Positions 16,694 to 24,796 of a DNA stretch of 64,000 bases are shown one piece after another (position 1 is the stretch's first letter; every line of letters starts with the position of its first letter). Source of the stretch: Bifidobacterium breve (GTDB lineage: Bacteria; Actinomycetota; Acidimicrobiia; Acidimicrobiales; Acidimicrobilacustridaceae). The position numbers and the translations under genes were made by a program. Below the pieces are notes generated by a model. It ran no database searches, was not told the origin of the DNA, and saw nothing but the letters and a program-made list of their open reading frames with translations. The stretch is taken from positions 186,001-250,000 of the forward strand of contig CAMCTY010000001.1 in the NCBI GenBank assembly GCA_945878725.1, written 5' to 3'.

Positions 16694-17131
16694 TTACTGA
16701 GGGCCGTAGCCGGGGCGGACTTCACCTGTCTCGAGGGGCCGCATGAGCAAATCGAGAGCGAGCCAGATCGTCTTCGAGAACGGAAGGAAGACGAGAGGCA
16801 TGATCCCTGCGATGGCGAGGGCCAGCACGATGATCGGGACAATCGGTGGTGTTGGCCAGAAGGCGAGGAACCCGACCATTAGGACGATCATGAGCGCGCC
16901 GAAACTAACGATTGTGTTCACCCCGATGTCGCCGGAGAAATGTCCCTCGATGCGTTCGAATCGGAGGTTGCAGCGTGGGCAACGATCGCGGATGCGGAAC
17001 CAGGTTTCGAAGAGGTGTCCTTGTCCGCATACGGGACAGCGTTTGGTGCAACCCCGAAAAAAGACGCGCCAAGGATGTTCCTTGATCGACAATGCGCCGG
17101 CGGGCTTGTCCGATTCGTTTCGGCTCACCAT
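16694..17131 (-). CDS. DUF983 membrane protein with zinc ribbon (copy 1)
   Basis: 145 residues. An N-terminal four-cysteine zinc ribbon (CTKRCPVCGQG with CPRC later) is followed by two membrane helices (about 70-95 and 97-118), the DUF983 layout. The biochemical role of the family is not known to me. It overlaps the NUDIX gene by 7 bases at its start, so the three minus-strand genes DUF2332-NUDIX-DUF983 form one operon. A second DUF983 gene lies at 18816-19262. Confidence 0.85.
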   Translation of the reverse strand: MVSRNESDKPAGALSIKEHPWRVFFRGCTKRCPVCGQGHLFETWFRIRDRCPRCNLRFERIEGHFSGDIGVNTIVSFGALMIVLMVGFLAFWPTPPIVPIIVLALAIAGIMPLVFLPFSKTIWLALDLLMRPLETGEVRPGYGPQ

Positions 17132-17643
17132 GTGATGTCGGGATCTATGTGAGTGATGTCGATTGGCGAATCGGGAATGATTCCGCTGGCAAGATCGGGC
17201 AGGAACTCCCGGAGACGCCGTGGAAGAACCGCGTCGTCCGACGCAAGGAGATTGTCAACGCTCCACCAGTCGTGGCCCTTGAACGCCATCACCTCGAATG
17301 CTTCGAGTCCGCCAGGGGTGAGGGTGGCGAGATCGATGCGATCCATCCATGCGACGTGAACGTGTTCGTGCTGATCAAACTTCCAGCCGGCAAAGGTGAA
17401 TCGGGCATGTTGTGTCCAGACGCAGGGACCGATCTCCGCGTCGCGGATCCCGGTTTCTTCAAACAATTCGCGGCGGGCAGCGTCTGCACTTGATTCACCC
17501 TCGTCGATGCCGCCACCGGGAATCTCCCACCAATGGCCCTTCGATGAGTCCGCGGGGTCGCGCGCCTGAAGTAGGAGTACGTGTCCGTACTGGTCGAGTA
17601 CGACGACTCGGGCGGCGGTTCGCCGCAGAACCCAATCGGCCAT
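17125..17643 (-). CDS. NUDIX hydrolase
   Basis: 172 residues with a complete Nudix box, GGGIDEGE...RRELFEETGI, matching G-x5-E-x7-R-E-U-x-E-E-x-G-U. The strand before it (VVVLDQYGHVLLLQ) and the WWEIPGG start are typical of nucleotide-sugar, ADP-ribose or oxidised-nucleotide pyrophosphohydrolases. The ATG at 17643 follows the upstream DUF2332 stop by one base (TGACATG) and so is the likely coupled start; an ATG at 17673 is also in frame. The substrate is undetermined. Confidence 0.88.
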   Translation of the reverse strand: MADWVLRRTAARVVVLDQYGHVLLLQARDPADSSKGHWWEIPGGGIDEGESSADAARRELFEETGIRDAEIGPCVWTQHARFTFAGWKFDQHEHVHVAWMDRIDLATLTPGGLEAFEVMAFKGHDWWSVDNLLASDDAVLPRRLREFLPDLASGIIPDSPIDITHIDPDITW

Positions 17644-17644
17644 G

Positions 17645-18754
17645 TCAGTCGCTCCAGTGCATCCATCGTCCATGAGGATGGACGAATGCCAGTATTCGGG
17701 ATTCACACATGCCGCCGCTCCAGCGACGCATTGCGAGAATTGTGGATGTCCCATCGTTCACACTGGCGCCCTCCGGCAGATCCTCAACTACCGGGCTCCA
17801 CGGAGTAAACCGTGGCTCTTCGAGGGTGATGAACGCCAGATCGCGCCGGGCGCCAAGGTCGTCAACATCACGGAGGATCTGCTCCCTGCCCTCGGTGGGA
17901 ATGTAGGCAAGTGCCCATGTCGCGATGACGATTGGCACTATCCCTTCCGGAACCGCAGCCATGACCTCAGCGAGCTCCGTTACCGCGTCGCCGCGACGAA
18001 TCGGTGGCGGAGTGGCTCCGACGAGTTTGATCGCGGCGGCGAGTCGCTCGGGTCGGTCGGGGACGCCGGGCCATAGGCAGGCCTGGAGCCATCGTGATTG
18101 CTCGGGATCGGTTATGTCGATCGGCGCCGCGTCGATGCCGACGCGTGCGGCAATGGCGAGATCGGGTTCGAGGAGCGGGACGTCGAGATCGCCGCGCAGT
18201 TCGCATGAAAGTCGCACGGGTGAATCGGCAGGTCCGGTGGAACAAGTGACGTCTGCGCCGCGCGTGTACTCGATTCGGTAGGAATCAAAGGCGAGATTGA
18301 GGCCCGCACTCGGGCCTATTTCGATGAGTCCGATCGGTCGTGAGTCGCCGGCAGTGCAACGAGCGACTGCGGCGGCGATCGCAGCGCTGCGTCCGACCTC
18401 GTTGGTTTGTACCGAGTGGGTGCGCATCCGCTCAGCGATTGCGTTCCGATCGTTGGCTATGAGTTGGAAGAAGGGAGCGACTGGGTCGGCATTCATGTCG
18501 CCTCGGTAAATCGCGGCGATCGGACTTGTCGGTTGGGAAAGGATGACGTCGTGCGTGGCGGCGAAGAACAAAACCGGAAGGCGACCGCGCCGGGCCGTCG
18601 GCGCCGCCGAGTCGAGTACGAAGGTGAGCACGTCGTGATCCTGGGCTACGGCCAGCGCGAGCTTCTCGTAGATAGGGCTGTATCCAGCAAAATCGGTGTG
18701 AGCCAACGATCTGAAGAGCCTGGCCAGCTCATCGATCACATCGTTGTTGTCCAC
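17645..18754 (-). CDS. DUF2332-family protein
   Basis: 369 residues. DUF2332 features are ARLFRSLAHTDFAGYSP at the start, EIGPSAGLNLAFDSYR in the middle, and a Rossmann-like C-terminal half (VIATWALAYIP). The 'GPSAGLNL' region suggests a methyltransferase-like fold, but no activity is known to me. The GTG at 18754 is supported by TATCGT ending 7 bases upstream; the frame extends further, antisense to the DUF983 copy 2 gene, without coding character. It leads the operon with NUDIX and DUF983. Confidence 0.8.
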   Translation of the reverse strand: MDNNDVIDELARLFRSLAHTDFAGYSPIYEKLALAVAQDHDVLTFVLDSAAPTARRGRLPVLFFAATHDVILSQPTSPIAAIYRGDMNADPVAPFFQLIANDRNAIAERMRTHSVQTNEVGRSAAIAAAVARCTAGDSRPIGLIEIGPSAGLNLAFDSYRIEYTRGADVTCSTGPADSPVRLSCELRGDLDVPLLEPDLAIAARVGIDAAPIDITDPEQSRWLQACLWPGVPDRPERLAAAIKLVGATPPPIRRGDAVTELAEVMAAVPEGIVPIVIATWALAYIPTEGREQILRDVDDLGARRDLAFITLEEPRFTPWSPVVEDLPEGASVNDGTSTILAMRRWSGGMCESRILAFVHPHGRWMHWSD

Positions 18755-18761
18755 TTCGTCA

Positions 18762-18767
18762 ACGATA
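18762..18767 (-). promoter_or_regulatory. -10 box of the DUF2332 operon
   Basis: TATCGT on the minus strand, 7 bases before the GTG at 18754; leaderless-type spacing that fixes the start. Confidence 0.5.
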
Positions 18768-18815
18768 CCCGGCCACCACTCGTCAGAACTGTGGGGTTGG
18801 CAGCACAATGGGGGA

Positions 18816-19262
18816 ATGTCACCTTCCGCTACCACCATGTTGCGGCGGGGCTGCGCCCGACGCTGTGCGGTCTGCGGCGGAGGAAGTCTCTTTATGCATT
18901 GGGTACAGATGGTGCCTGAGTGTCCCGGGTGCGGGTTCGTTTTCACTCGGGCCCCTGGTCAGTGGCTGGGCTCGTGGTTCCTCAACGTGTGTCTGGCCCA
19001 GACCGTCGTGTTTGCGGTCCTCGCCATCGGCGTCGGATTCACCTGGCCTGATCCGCCCATCAAGGCGATCGCCGTACTCGCGGTCGTCGCCGCCATTGTT
19101 CTTCCACTGGCATTTTTTCCATACTCGCGGACGCTGTGGGTCGCCATTGATCTGGTGATGACGCCGCTTGCGTTCGACGATGGCGTGCTGCCGGGATTCA
19201 TGCTCGAAGAGGATTACGAGGCATTCCGGCGGGAGAAGGAACCCCCGGGTCCGGATCTCTAG
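18816..19262 (+). CDS. DUF983 membrane protein with zinc ribbon (copy 2)
   Basis: 148 residues: a four-cysteine ribbon (CARRCAVCGGG and CPGCG), then two membrane helices and a short acidic tail. The ATG at 18816 has GGGGGA directly upstream. It is transcribed divergently from the DUF2332 operon, which contains the first DUF983 copy; the two share the ribbon, the helices and the FFPYS/FLPFS-T-L/I-W motif. The stop is 6 bases from the end of the convergent lipoprotein gene. Confidence 0.85.
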   Translation: MSPSATTMLRRGCARRCAVCGGGSLFMHWVQMVPECPGCGFVFTRAPGQWLGSWFLNVCLAQTVVFAVLAIGVGFTWPDPPIKAIAVLAVVAAIVLPLAFFPYSRTLWVAIDLVMTPLAFDDGVLPGFMLEEDYEAFRREKEPPGPDL

Positions 19263-19268
19263 ACCTTG

Positions 19269-19859
19269 TCAGGGAAGCGGAACGGGAACGGCGGTTGTCG
19301 CGGGCGACGTGTAGGGAACGATCGTCACGATAAAGGTTGCGGTCAGGGTGGGATCCTGACCGGAGGAACCGATGCGGCTGTAGCGGAACCGCAAGGTTGT
19401 CGAACCGAGTCCGCGCGCTGCGAACGAAATCACCTGCACTAGCGGGGCCGGCGCAGCAGGGATGGAGAGAGAGGTAGTGGTGGGACCAGTCGCCAACGGG
19501 GACACCGTCGTTGTCGTCTGCAGCGGGATCGATGCGAGAAGTTTGGGATCATCGCGAAACTCCGATCCGAGTGGGGCGAGCAGTACTTGATCGACAGGCT
19601 CGCTGGTCCAGTGCCAACCGGATTCCGGATCGGACGGGAGTGCGATGGCAAATCGGCGGCTCAATCCGACGCTGATCGGCACACGAGGATCGGAATGAAG
19701 GGGATAGTCGAGACCGGGAACCACAGTGACTGTTGTCGTCGTGGTGTCGATCCCGGCTGACTGGTCGGACCCGCCACCGCAGCCAACTGCAACGACAGCG
19801 AGAACCACGGTGAACGCCAAGGCGCTCAGGATGGTTCTCGGTGTCAGGGTGAAACTCAT
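19269..19859 (-). CDS. Lipoprotein with chagasin-like (I42) inhibitor domain
   Basis: 196 residues. The N-terminus is a lipoprotein signal with the lipobox Cys at 27 (AVGC). The mature part starts with a Thr-rich linker and then has RRFAIALPSDPESGWHW, a long Thr/Pro-rich loop, VQVISFAARGLGSTTLRF and YSR, which follows the chagasin pattern (NPTTGY, G-x-x-x-L, Y-x-R). Chagasin-type proteins inhibit papain-like cysteine proteases; the match here is by pattern only. The ATG at 19859 is supported by TAGTCT 7 bases upstream. Confidence 0.65.
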   Translation of the reverse strand: MSFTLTPRTILSALAFTVVLAVVAVGCGGGSDQSAGIDTTTTTVTVVPGLDYPLHSDPRVPISVGLSRRFAIALPSDPESGWHWTSEPVDQVLLAPLGSEFRDDPKLLASIPLQTTTTVSPLATGPTTTSLSIPAAPAPLVQVISFAARGLGSTTLRFRYSRIGSSGQDPTLTATFIVTIVPYTSPATTAVPVPLP

Positions 19860-19866
19860 CGACCTG

Positions 19867-19872
19867 AGACTA
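19867..19872 (-). promoter_or_regulatory. -10 box of the chagasin-like lipoprotein gene
   Basis: TAGTCT on the minus strand, 7 bases before the ATG at 19859. Confidence 0.5.
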
Positions 19873-19950
19873 CGGGGCGACCGGGCGAGTCCAACTACAC
19901 CGGTGGTTCGGGATCCGATGGCGGGTTCTCCTAGTGGGGTTCGGCCCATC

Positions 19951-19956
19951 TAAAGT
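19951..19956 (+). promoter_or_regulatory. -10 box of the acyl-CoA dehydrogenase gene
   Basis: TAAAGT, 8 bases before the GTG at 19965; leaderless-type spacing. Confidence 0.5.
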
Positions 19957-19964
19957 CACCTTTT

Positions 19965-21197
19965 GTGAACTTTGACGAGAGCCCAGAAGAAGTCGCCCTT
20001 AGGACCGAGATTCGATCGTTCCTCGAGGCGAATGCCACGCTCAAGACCGGAACCGATGCTGATTGGTCCCGCGGACCGGTCGACGATTCTGAAGAGGCCG
20101 CCGTTGCCTATCTCGATCGTTGTCACGCATGGCAAAAGGTCCTCTATGACAACGGATGGGCCGGCATCACTTGGCCGAAGGAATTCGGAGGGCGCGGAGA
20201 TTCGGCTTCGGTAGCAATCATCTTCGGACAGGAGGCGTCGAAGTTCGACGCAACGGCCGGCTTCGGTGGTGCGGCACAGTCGTTGGTCGGTCCGCCGATC
20301 ATGCGTCACGGAAACGTCGAACAGCAGAAGCGATTCCTTCCCAAGCTCCTGAGCGGCGAGGAGAAGTGGTGCCAACTCTTCAGTGAGCCGGGCGCCGGCT
20401 CGGATTTGGCCGCCCTCGGAACCCGCGCGGTGCGCGACGGTGACAGTTTCATCGTGAACGGTCAGAAGGTCTGGAACTCAGAAGCGCAGCACGCCGACTG
20501 GGGCATCCTCATCGCTCGGACCGATCCCGATGCTCCCAAGCATCGTGGTGTCACGTTCTTCCTCGTCGATATGAGCACGCCGGGTATCGACGTGCGCCCA
20601 TTGCGCCAGTCGACCGGACAATCACATTTCAATGAGGTTTTCTTCAACGATGTCGTGATTCCGGTTGAGAACGTCGTCGGTGAGATCAACGGCGGTTGGT
20701 CGGTCACCCGCACGGTGCTCACAAGCGAAGCGGGCATGATCGGTTCGGGGCAGGGTGGAGCATCGTCGTTCGACGCACTTCTCGCGACTGCCCGCGAGTT
20801 CGGCCGCACCGACGAGACCGTCATTCGCGAACGTCTGGCCGACATCTATGCGCGCGAACGCATGCTCCAGTTGATGGGCCTGCGCATGCAGTCGTTCATT
20901 CTGAACGGACGCGGCAATCCTCCGGATCCGTCAGTCATGAAGAACTTCATGGTGCAGTCGGCGGAACGCAAATATGACCTCGCCATGGAAATCGAAGGCG
21001 CGGCCGGAATGCTCGATCGCGCTGATGCCCCTGAGTCCGGTTTCTGGCAGCAGGCGATCATGGGCCAGTTCGGTTCCCGCATCGGTGGAGGAACGAGCGA
21101 AGTCCACAAGAACATGATTGCGGAACGCGCTCTGGGCCTGCCCCGCGATGCATCACCCGACAAGGACCTTCCCTGGAAGGAAATCCTGAAGGGTTGA
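19965..21197 (+). CDS. Acyl-CoA dehydrogenase
   Basis: 410 residues of the FAD acyl-CoA dehydrogenase fold: WPKEFGGRG, QLFSEPGAGSDLA (FAD and substrate loop), QKVWNSEAQHADW, and the C-terminal FGSRIGGGTSEVHKNMIAERALG. It introduces the alpha-beta double bond into an acyl-CoA. The usual catalytic Glu region near the C-terminus is not obvious in this subclass, which resembles the long-branch actinobacterial FadE types for sterol or branched substrates. The start is the GTG with TAAAGT just upstream. It is convergent with the amidohydrolase gene. Confidence 0.88.
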   Translation: MNFDESPEEVALRTEIRSFLEANATLKTGTDADWSRGPVDDSEEAAVAYLDRCHAWQKVLYDNGWAGITWPKEFGGRGDSASVAIIFGQEASKFDATAGFGGAAQSLVGPPIMRHGNVEQQKRFLPKLLSGEEKWCQLFSEPGAGSDLAALGTRAVRDGDSFIVNGQKVWNSEAQHADWGILIARTDPDAPKHRGVTFFLVDMSTPGIDVRPLRQSTGQSHFNEVFFNDVVIPVENVVGEINGGWSVTRTVLTSEAGMIGSGQGGASSFDALLATAREFGRTDETVIRERLADIYARERMLQLMGLRMQSFILNGRGNPPDPSVMKNFMVQSAERKYDLAMEIEGAAGMLDRADAPESGFWQQAIMGQFGSRIGGGTSEVHKNMIAERALGLPRDASPDKDLPWKEILKG

Positions 21198-21208
21198 AAC
21201 GCTGATCC

Positions 21209-22069
21209 CTAGAGCCCGAGGACCCGCTTCGCGTTCTCACGAAGGAACTTCGGCCACACCTCGTCTTTGAACGGGACTTGCTGAAGTTCGTCGAAGATCC
21301 GGTCGTAGCTGAGCCCGGCGGGGAAGTACCCGGCGTACATGATCTTGTCGGACCCGCGTGAGTTCGCGTAGTCGATGATGTTCTTCGGGTAGTGCTTCGG
21401 AGCGAATGCTGATGTTGAGTAATAGAGGTTCGGCCACTTCAGCATGAGCTTCATTGCCAGTTCGGTCCACGGCTCTGCGCCATGGCGCATGACGAAGGTG
21501 AGCTCGGGGAAGTCATACATAACTTCGTCGATGAGCTCGACGTGCTGGGGGGCGAACGGAACACGTGGGCCCGGGATACCAACACAGACGAAGATCGGAA
21601 GTCCGAGTTCAACGCAAAGGGCGTAAAACGGATACATCTTCTTGTCGTTGAGCGGCACGCGGTATCCGGCCGGGAAGGTGCTGACAGCCTTGAGCCCGAT
21701 TTCGGAATGGATCTTGCGAATGCGGTTGATCGCAACCATCACGTCGTTCGGATCGAATTCGAGGCATGTGATGAAACGATCGGGATGTTCGGTCAGAGCG
21801 CGCAGGCAGTCGGGATTGTCGGGGTTGTAACCGAGCATCGCCGTCTCGATGTTGTGGCGGTCGAGGTTGTCGACAAGAAGAGCAACGGGGTCGACGCCTT
21901 CATCGGTGTCGGGCGGAACGTCTTTGAACATGTACTGCGCCGGGAAGCGGAAGCCCTTGGACTCGTCGTCGCGAAGGTGAGGGGCGAGGAATTTGTAGAC
22001 CTCTTTGCGATTTCGGCTCGGCATGCCGACAAACGTCTCGATGACCTTGATGTCACTCGGAAATCCCAT
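21209..22069 (-). CDS. Amidohydrolase 2-family protein
   Basis: 286 residues, TIM-barrel amidohydrolase-2 type: CLEFDPNDV, GLKAVSTFPAGYRVPLNDKKMYPFYALCVELGLPI split over two strands, MRHGAEPW, and the C-terminal MYAGYFPAGLSYDRIF with ENAKRVLGL. Family relatives decarboxylate or hydrolyse aromatic and cyclic acids. The first metal motif (usually H-x-H) is not clear at the N-terminus, so activity is uncertain. The ATG at 22069 is taken; the long N-terminal extension of the frame is Pro/Arg-rich and non-coding in style. Confidence 0.8.
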   Translation of the reverse strand: MGFPSDIKVIETFVGMPSRNRKEVYKFLAPHLRDDESKGFRFPAQYMFKDVPPDTDEGVDPVALLVDNLDRHNIETAMLGYNPDNPDCLRALTEHPDRFITCLEFDPNDVMVAINRIRKIHSEIGLKAVSTFPAGYRVPLNDKKMYPFYALCVELGLPIFVCVGIPGPRVPFAPQHVELIDEVMYDFPELTFVMRHGAEPWTELAMKLMLKWPNLYYSTSAFAPKHYPKNIIDYANSRGSDKIMYAGYFPAGLSYDRIFDELQQVPFKDEVWPKFLRENAKRVLGL

Positions 22070-22112
22070 GACCTTGATGCCCCTTTGTCTTGTTCGCTTA
22101 CGAGAAGGGAAT

Positions 22113-23123
22113 CTAGGACATGGATGAGCCCTCGGTTTCCAGGGCGGTATAGGCGGTGCCATAGCGATGTCGGAACAGGAGGTGAGCCACAAGTCCGGCC
22201 GGAATTGGGAGCCAGTAGGAAACGACTCGGTAGGCGAGCGTTGCGAGGAGAGCATCCTCACCGGGTACGCCAGCAATCACCAGCATCGCTGTGAGTCCGG
22301 CTTCGACGAAGCCGATGCCGCCCGGAGTGAGCGGAATCATTCCGAGGAGCGCGGCGGCTCCGTACGCAAGAAGGACGAGGCTCAATCTTGGGCGGACGCC
22401 CACCGCCATAAGGGCGGCAACGAGCGCGAAATAGTCGAGGAGCCAGTTCCCGACTGAGGCGGCGAGAGCCCGCTTCCAACGTGCGCCGAGCCCGCTAACC
22501 ATCTCATCGCGCTGGTGCATGATGCTGTCCGCGGTCGGGGGATTAGCCCGGTGAATGCGGTGGTAGATCGCTCCGAACAAGCGCTCGATGAATCTTCCGA
22601 AGATGCGGATCGGTTTGTCGTAACGAACGAGGGAGAAACCGAAACCAAACAGCAAGATGAACAGGATTGCCCCACCCCACGCAACGCGGTCAAGGCCGCT
22701 GGGTACGGGGGCGCCGACGATCGAAAGAAGAAGCGCAAGTATCGGGAGGCAGAACAAAACGCCATTGGAGATAATGGCGTTAGCGGCCAGGGCGGCGCCG
22801 GCCGATCCCTTCTCGACACCGGAAACCGAGAGCATCCGGAATCCGGTTGCCGCTCCGATTGCCGCGCCGCCGGGCACCGTTTTCGAGACAGCGTTTGAAA
22901 CCAGTTGCGATGTGCCAGCCACGAACCATGAAACCTGGGGAAGGGCGACCCTGGTTAGCGACCAGGTACAGGCGTAGGAGCCCGCCTCAAGAACGAGCAT
23001 GACCCCAAACCAGAACGCGCTCACACTGCGCAATCGCGGCGCGGCATCCCACATGTCGAGTAACTGGGGGGCCAGGCCGTAGAGGGCAAAGGCCGCGACG
23101 GCGAGGAACAACAGCCGTCCCAC
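22113..23123 (-). CDS. UPF0104/LPG-flippase-like integral membrane protein
   Basis: 336 residues with about eight hydrophobic segments. The motif IPLTPGGIGFVEAGLTAML and the earlier SNAVSKTVPGGAAIGAATG are hallmarks of the UPF0104 family (the membrane half of lysylphosphatidylglycerol synthase MprF). Stand-alone members are thought to move lipids or lipid-linked sugars. The GTG at 23123 is the first usable start, though the 25 codons upstream read like protein as well. It follows the CoA-transferase gene by 83 bases on the same strand. Confidence 0.8.
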   Translation of the reverse strand: MGRLLFLAVAAFALYGLAPQLLDMWDAAPRLRSVSAFWFGVMLVLEAGSYACTWSLTRVALPQVSWFVAGTSQLVSNAVSKTVPGGAAIGAATGFRMLSVSGVEKGSAGAALAANAIISNGVLFCLPILALLLSIVGAPVPSGLDRVAWGGAILFILLFGFGFSLVRYDKPIRIFGRFIERLFGAIYHRIHRANPPTADSIMHQRDEMVSGLGARWKRALAASVGNWLLDYFALVAALMAVGVRPRLSLVLLAYGAAALLGMIPLTPGGIGFVEAGLTAMLVIAGVPGEDALLATLAYRVVSYWLPIPAGLVAHLLFRHRYGTAYTALETEGSSMS

Positions 23124-23206
23124 GACGCGTAGTGGCGAAATTCGCCGTGCTGCGAGCGCATCGGCAGATTCGTCGGCCGATGGCGGCCCCAGATCGCCGG
23201 CGGGAT

Positions 23207-24436
23207 TCAGCCGAGAACGCCCTTCTCGCGCAGCGCAGCGATGCGGGCGCTGTCGTATCCAAGGAGCTCGCCGAGGATTTCGTCACTGTGTTGACCGGGG
23301 GTCGGGGCCATGCCCGGATCGGCAAGCTCCCGGTTGACGATCTTCACGGGGATCGGAAGCATGTCCGCCCCATGAGTTTCCTTGGGAAGCCATGGCATGC
23401 GATCAAGGAACTGCGGATCGTTCGCGAGGGTCTCTGGCGTGTTGACCGGCGCAAGCGGAGTGTTGAACTCGCCGCCGAATGCCATCCATTCGACAGATGT
23501 CTTCGTCTTGAAGATGACGGTCAGTTCGTCAAGCAGTTCGCGATTTCCGCGAGCGTGACTTGCGTACTTGGTCCCCGGGAACTTCTCGAAGAGATCGGCG
23601 CGGTCGATGCCATTGCAGAAGTTCTTCCAGAACTCCTGCTCGGAGGCCATAAACAGGATGTGGCCGTCGGAGGTTTCGTACATTTGGTAGCGAACGCCCT
23701 CCTTCATTCCGGCCGTGCCGGGAAGGCGACGCTCGAAATCGTCAGCCGCGTTTCCGGTGACTTCGGACTCGGGACGCTCGTAGGCACGGTAGGTCTCGCT
23801 GCGGAGCCAGTCGACAGCGGCGGCGGCATCGGACTGTGCAACTTCCATCTGGCAACCTTCACCGGTGGCTCGGGCGTGAAGGATGCCGGCGAGGATGCCG
23901 ACGGCACCAAATAGCGGCCCGGCGTTGATGCCGACCGAGACGTGCTCCGGGATGTAGCAGTAGCCCTCGTCGTCGTATGCGGGGGGCACGATGCCGGCCC
24001 ACGTGTCGTAGGCGATTCCGTGGCTGGGGAGGTCGCGATATGGACCGGTCATTCCGTATCCACTGATCGTCATGAAGACGATTTTCGGGTTGATCTTGCG
24101 GAGATCCTCAAATCCGAGCCCGCGTCGAGCGAGTGCTCCGGGTCGCATTGCTTCGACGACGCAGTCGGCGTCGGCGACGAGTTCCTTGAAGGCTTCGACG
24201 CCCTCATCGGTTCGGAGGTCCAGCACGATGCTTCTCTTGCCTCGGTTGGCATGAAGAAACAGCAGTGAGGTTTCTTCGACGATGGGCCAGGTCATCTGAC
24301 GGCCGTAGTCGCCGCCGGGCGGTTCGACCTTGATGACGTCGGCGCCGAGATCGACGAGATTGGTGGTGATGGCAGCGGGTCCGAGCATCGAGGCTTCGAT
24401 GATTCGTACCCCGGCGAGGGGAGCAATCAGTGTCAT
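23207..24436 (-). CDS. Family III CoA-transferase (CaiB/BaiF)
   Basis: 409 residues: PLAGVRIIEAS, GADVIKVEPPGGDYGR, RGKRSIVLDLRT, the substrate segment with VVEAMRPGALARRGLG, and GYGMTGPYRDLPSH. These enzymes transfer CoA between carboxylic acids, with a catalytic Asp that lies after the GPLFGAVGILAGILHA region. In actinobacteria they often activate bile acids, aromatic acids or methyl-branched acids. The ATG at 24436 gives the standard family start. The donor and acceptor are unknown. Confidence 0.9.
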   Translation of the reverse strand: MTLIAPLAGVRIIEASMLGPAAITTNLVDLGADVIKVEPPGGDYGRQMTWPIVEETSLLFLHANRGKRSIVLDLRTDEGVEAFKELVADADCVVEAMRPGALARRGLGFEDLRKINPKIVFMTISGYGMTGPYRDLPSHGIAYDTWAGIVPPAYDDEGYCYIPEHVSVGINAGPLFGAVGILAGILHARATGEGCQMEVAQSDAAAAVDWLRSETYRAYERPESEVTGNAADDFERRLPGTAGMKEGVRYQMYETSDGHILFMASEQEFWKNFCNGIDRADLFEKFPGTKYASHARGNRELLDELTVIFKTKTSVEWMAFGGEFNTPLAPVNTPETLANDPQFLDRMPWLPKETHGADMLPIPVKIVNRELADPGMAPTPGQHSDEILGELLGYDSARIAALREKGVLG

Positions 24437-24565
24437 GTCACTAATCTGCCACGCGGCTACCCCTGCCGTCATCCCGCGATGCTGTCGCTGCGGTCCGCAT
24501 GGTGCTCGGGAATGGGGCATGATTGGGGCTCTAGGGCCAGCGGCCGAATCGAGAAGGGGACGGAT

Positions 24566-24760
24566 ATGCGAGTAGTTGTCGACTTCGACTTGTGTGAAAG
24601 CAATGCCGTCTGCATGGGCATCGCACCGGAGATCTTCGAGGTGCGTGACGACGATTTCCTCTATGTGCTCGACGAGAACCCGTCGGAGTCGATGCGGGCC
24701 AAGCTCGAAGAGTCGGTGCAGCGTTGCCCAAAGCAGGCGATCTCCATCGTCGAGGACTGA
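24566..24760 (+). CDS. Small ferredoxin, C-x2-N-x2-C type
   Basis: 64 residues. C10-E-S-N-A-V-C16 and a C-terminal C-P give three cysteines, with Asn in the position of the fourth ligand, as in the atypical actinobacterial ferredoxins that feed cytochromes P450. It therefore holds a 3Fe-4S cluster or a 4Fe-4S cluster with a non-Cys ligand. The ATG is preceded by GAAGGGGA. A ferredoxin reductase gene follows 36 bases on. No P450 or Rieske oxygenase gene is found in the window. Confidence 0.88.
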   Translation: MRVVVDFDLCESNAVCMGIAPEIFEVRDDDFLYVLDENPSESMRAKLEESVQRCPKQAISIVED

Positions 24761-24796
24761 CAGCCCAGCTTCGGGCCTCAGCTGTCTGCATCATCT

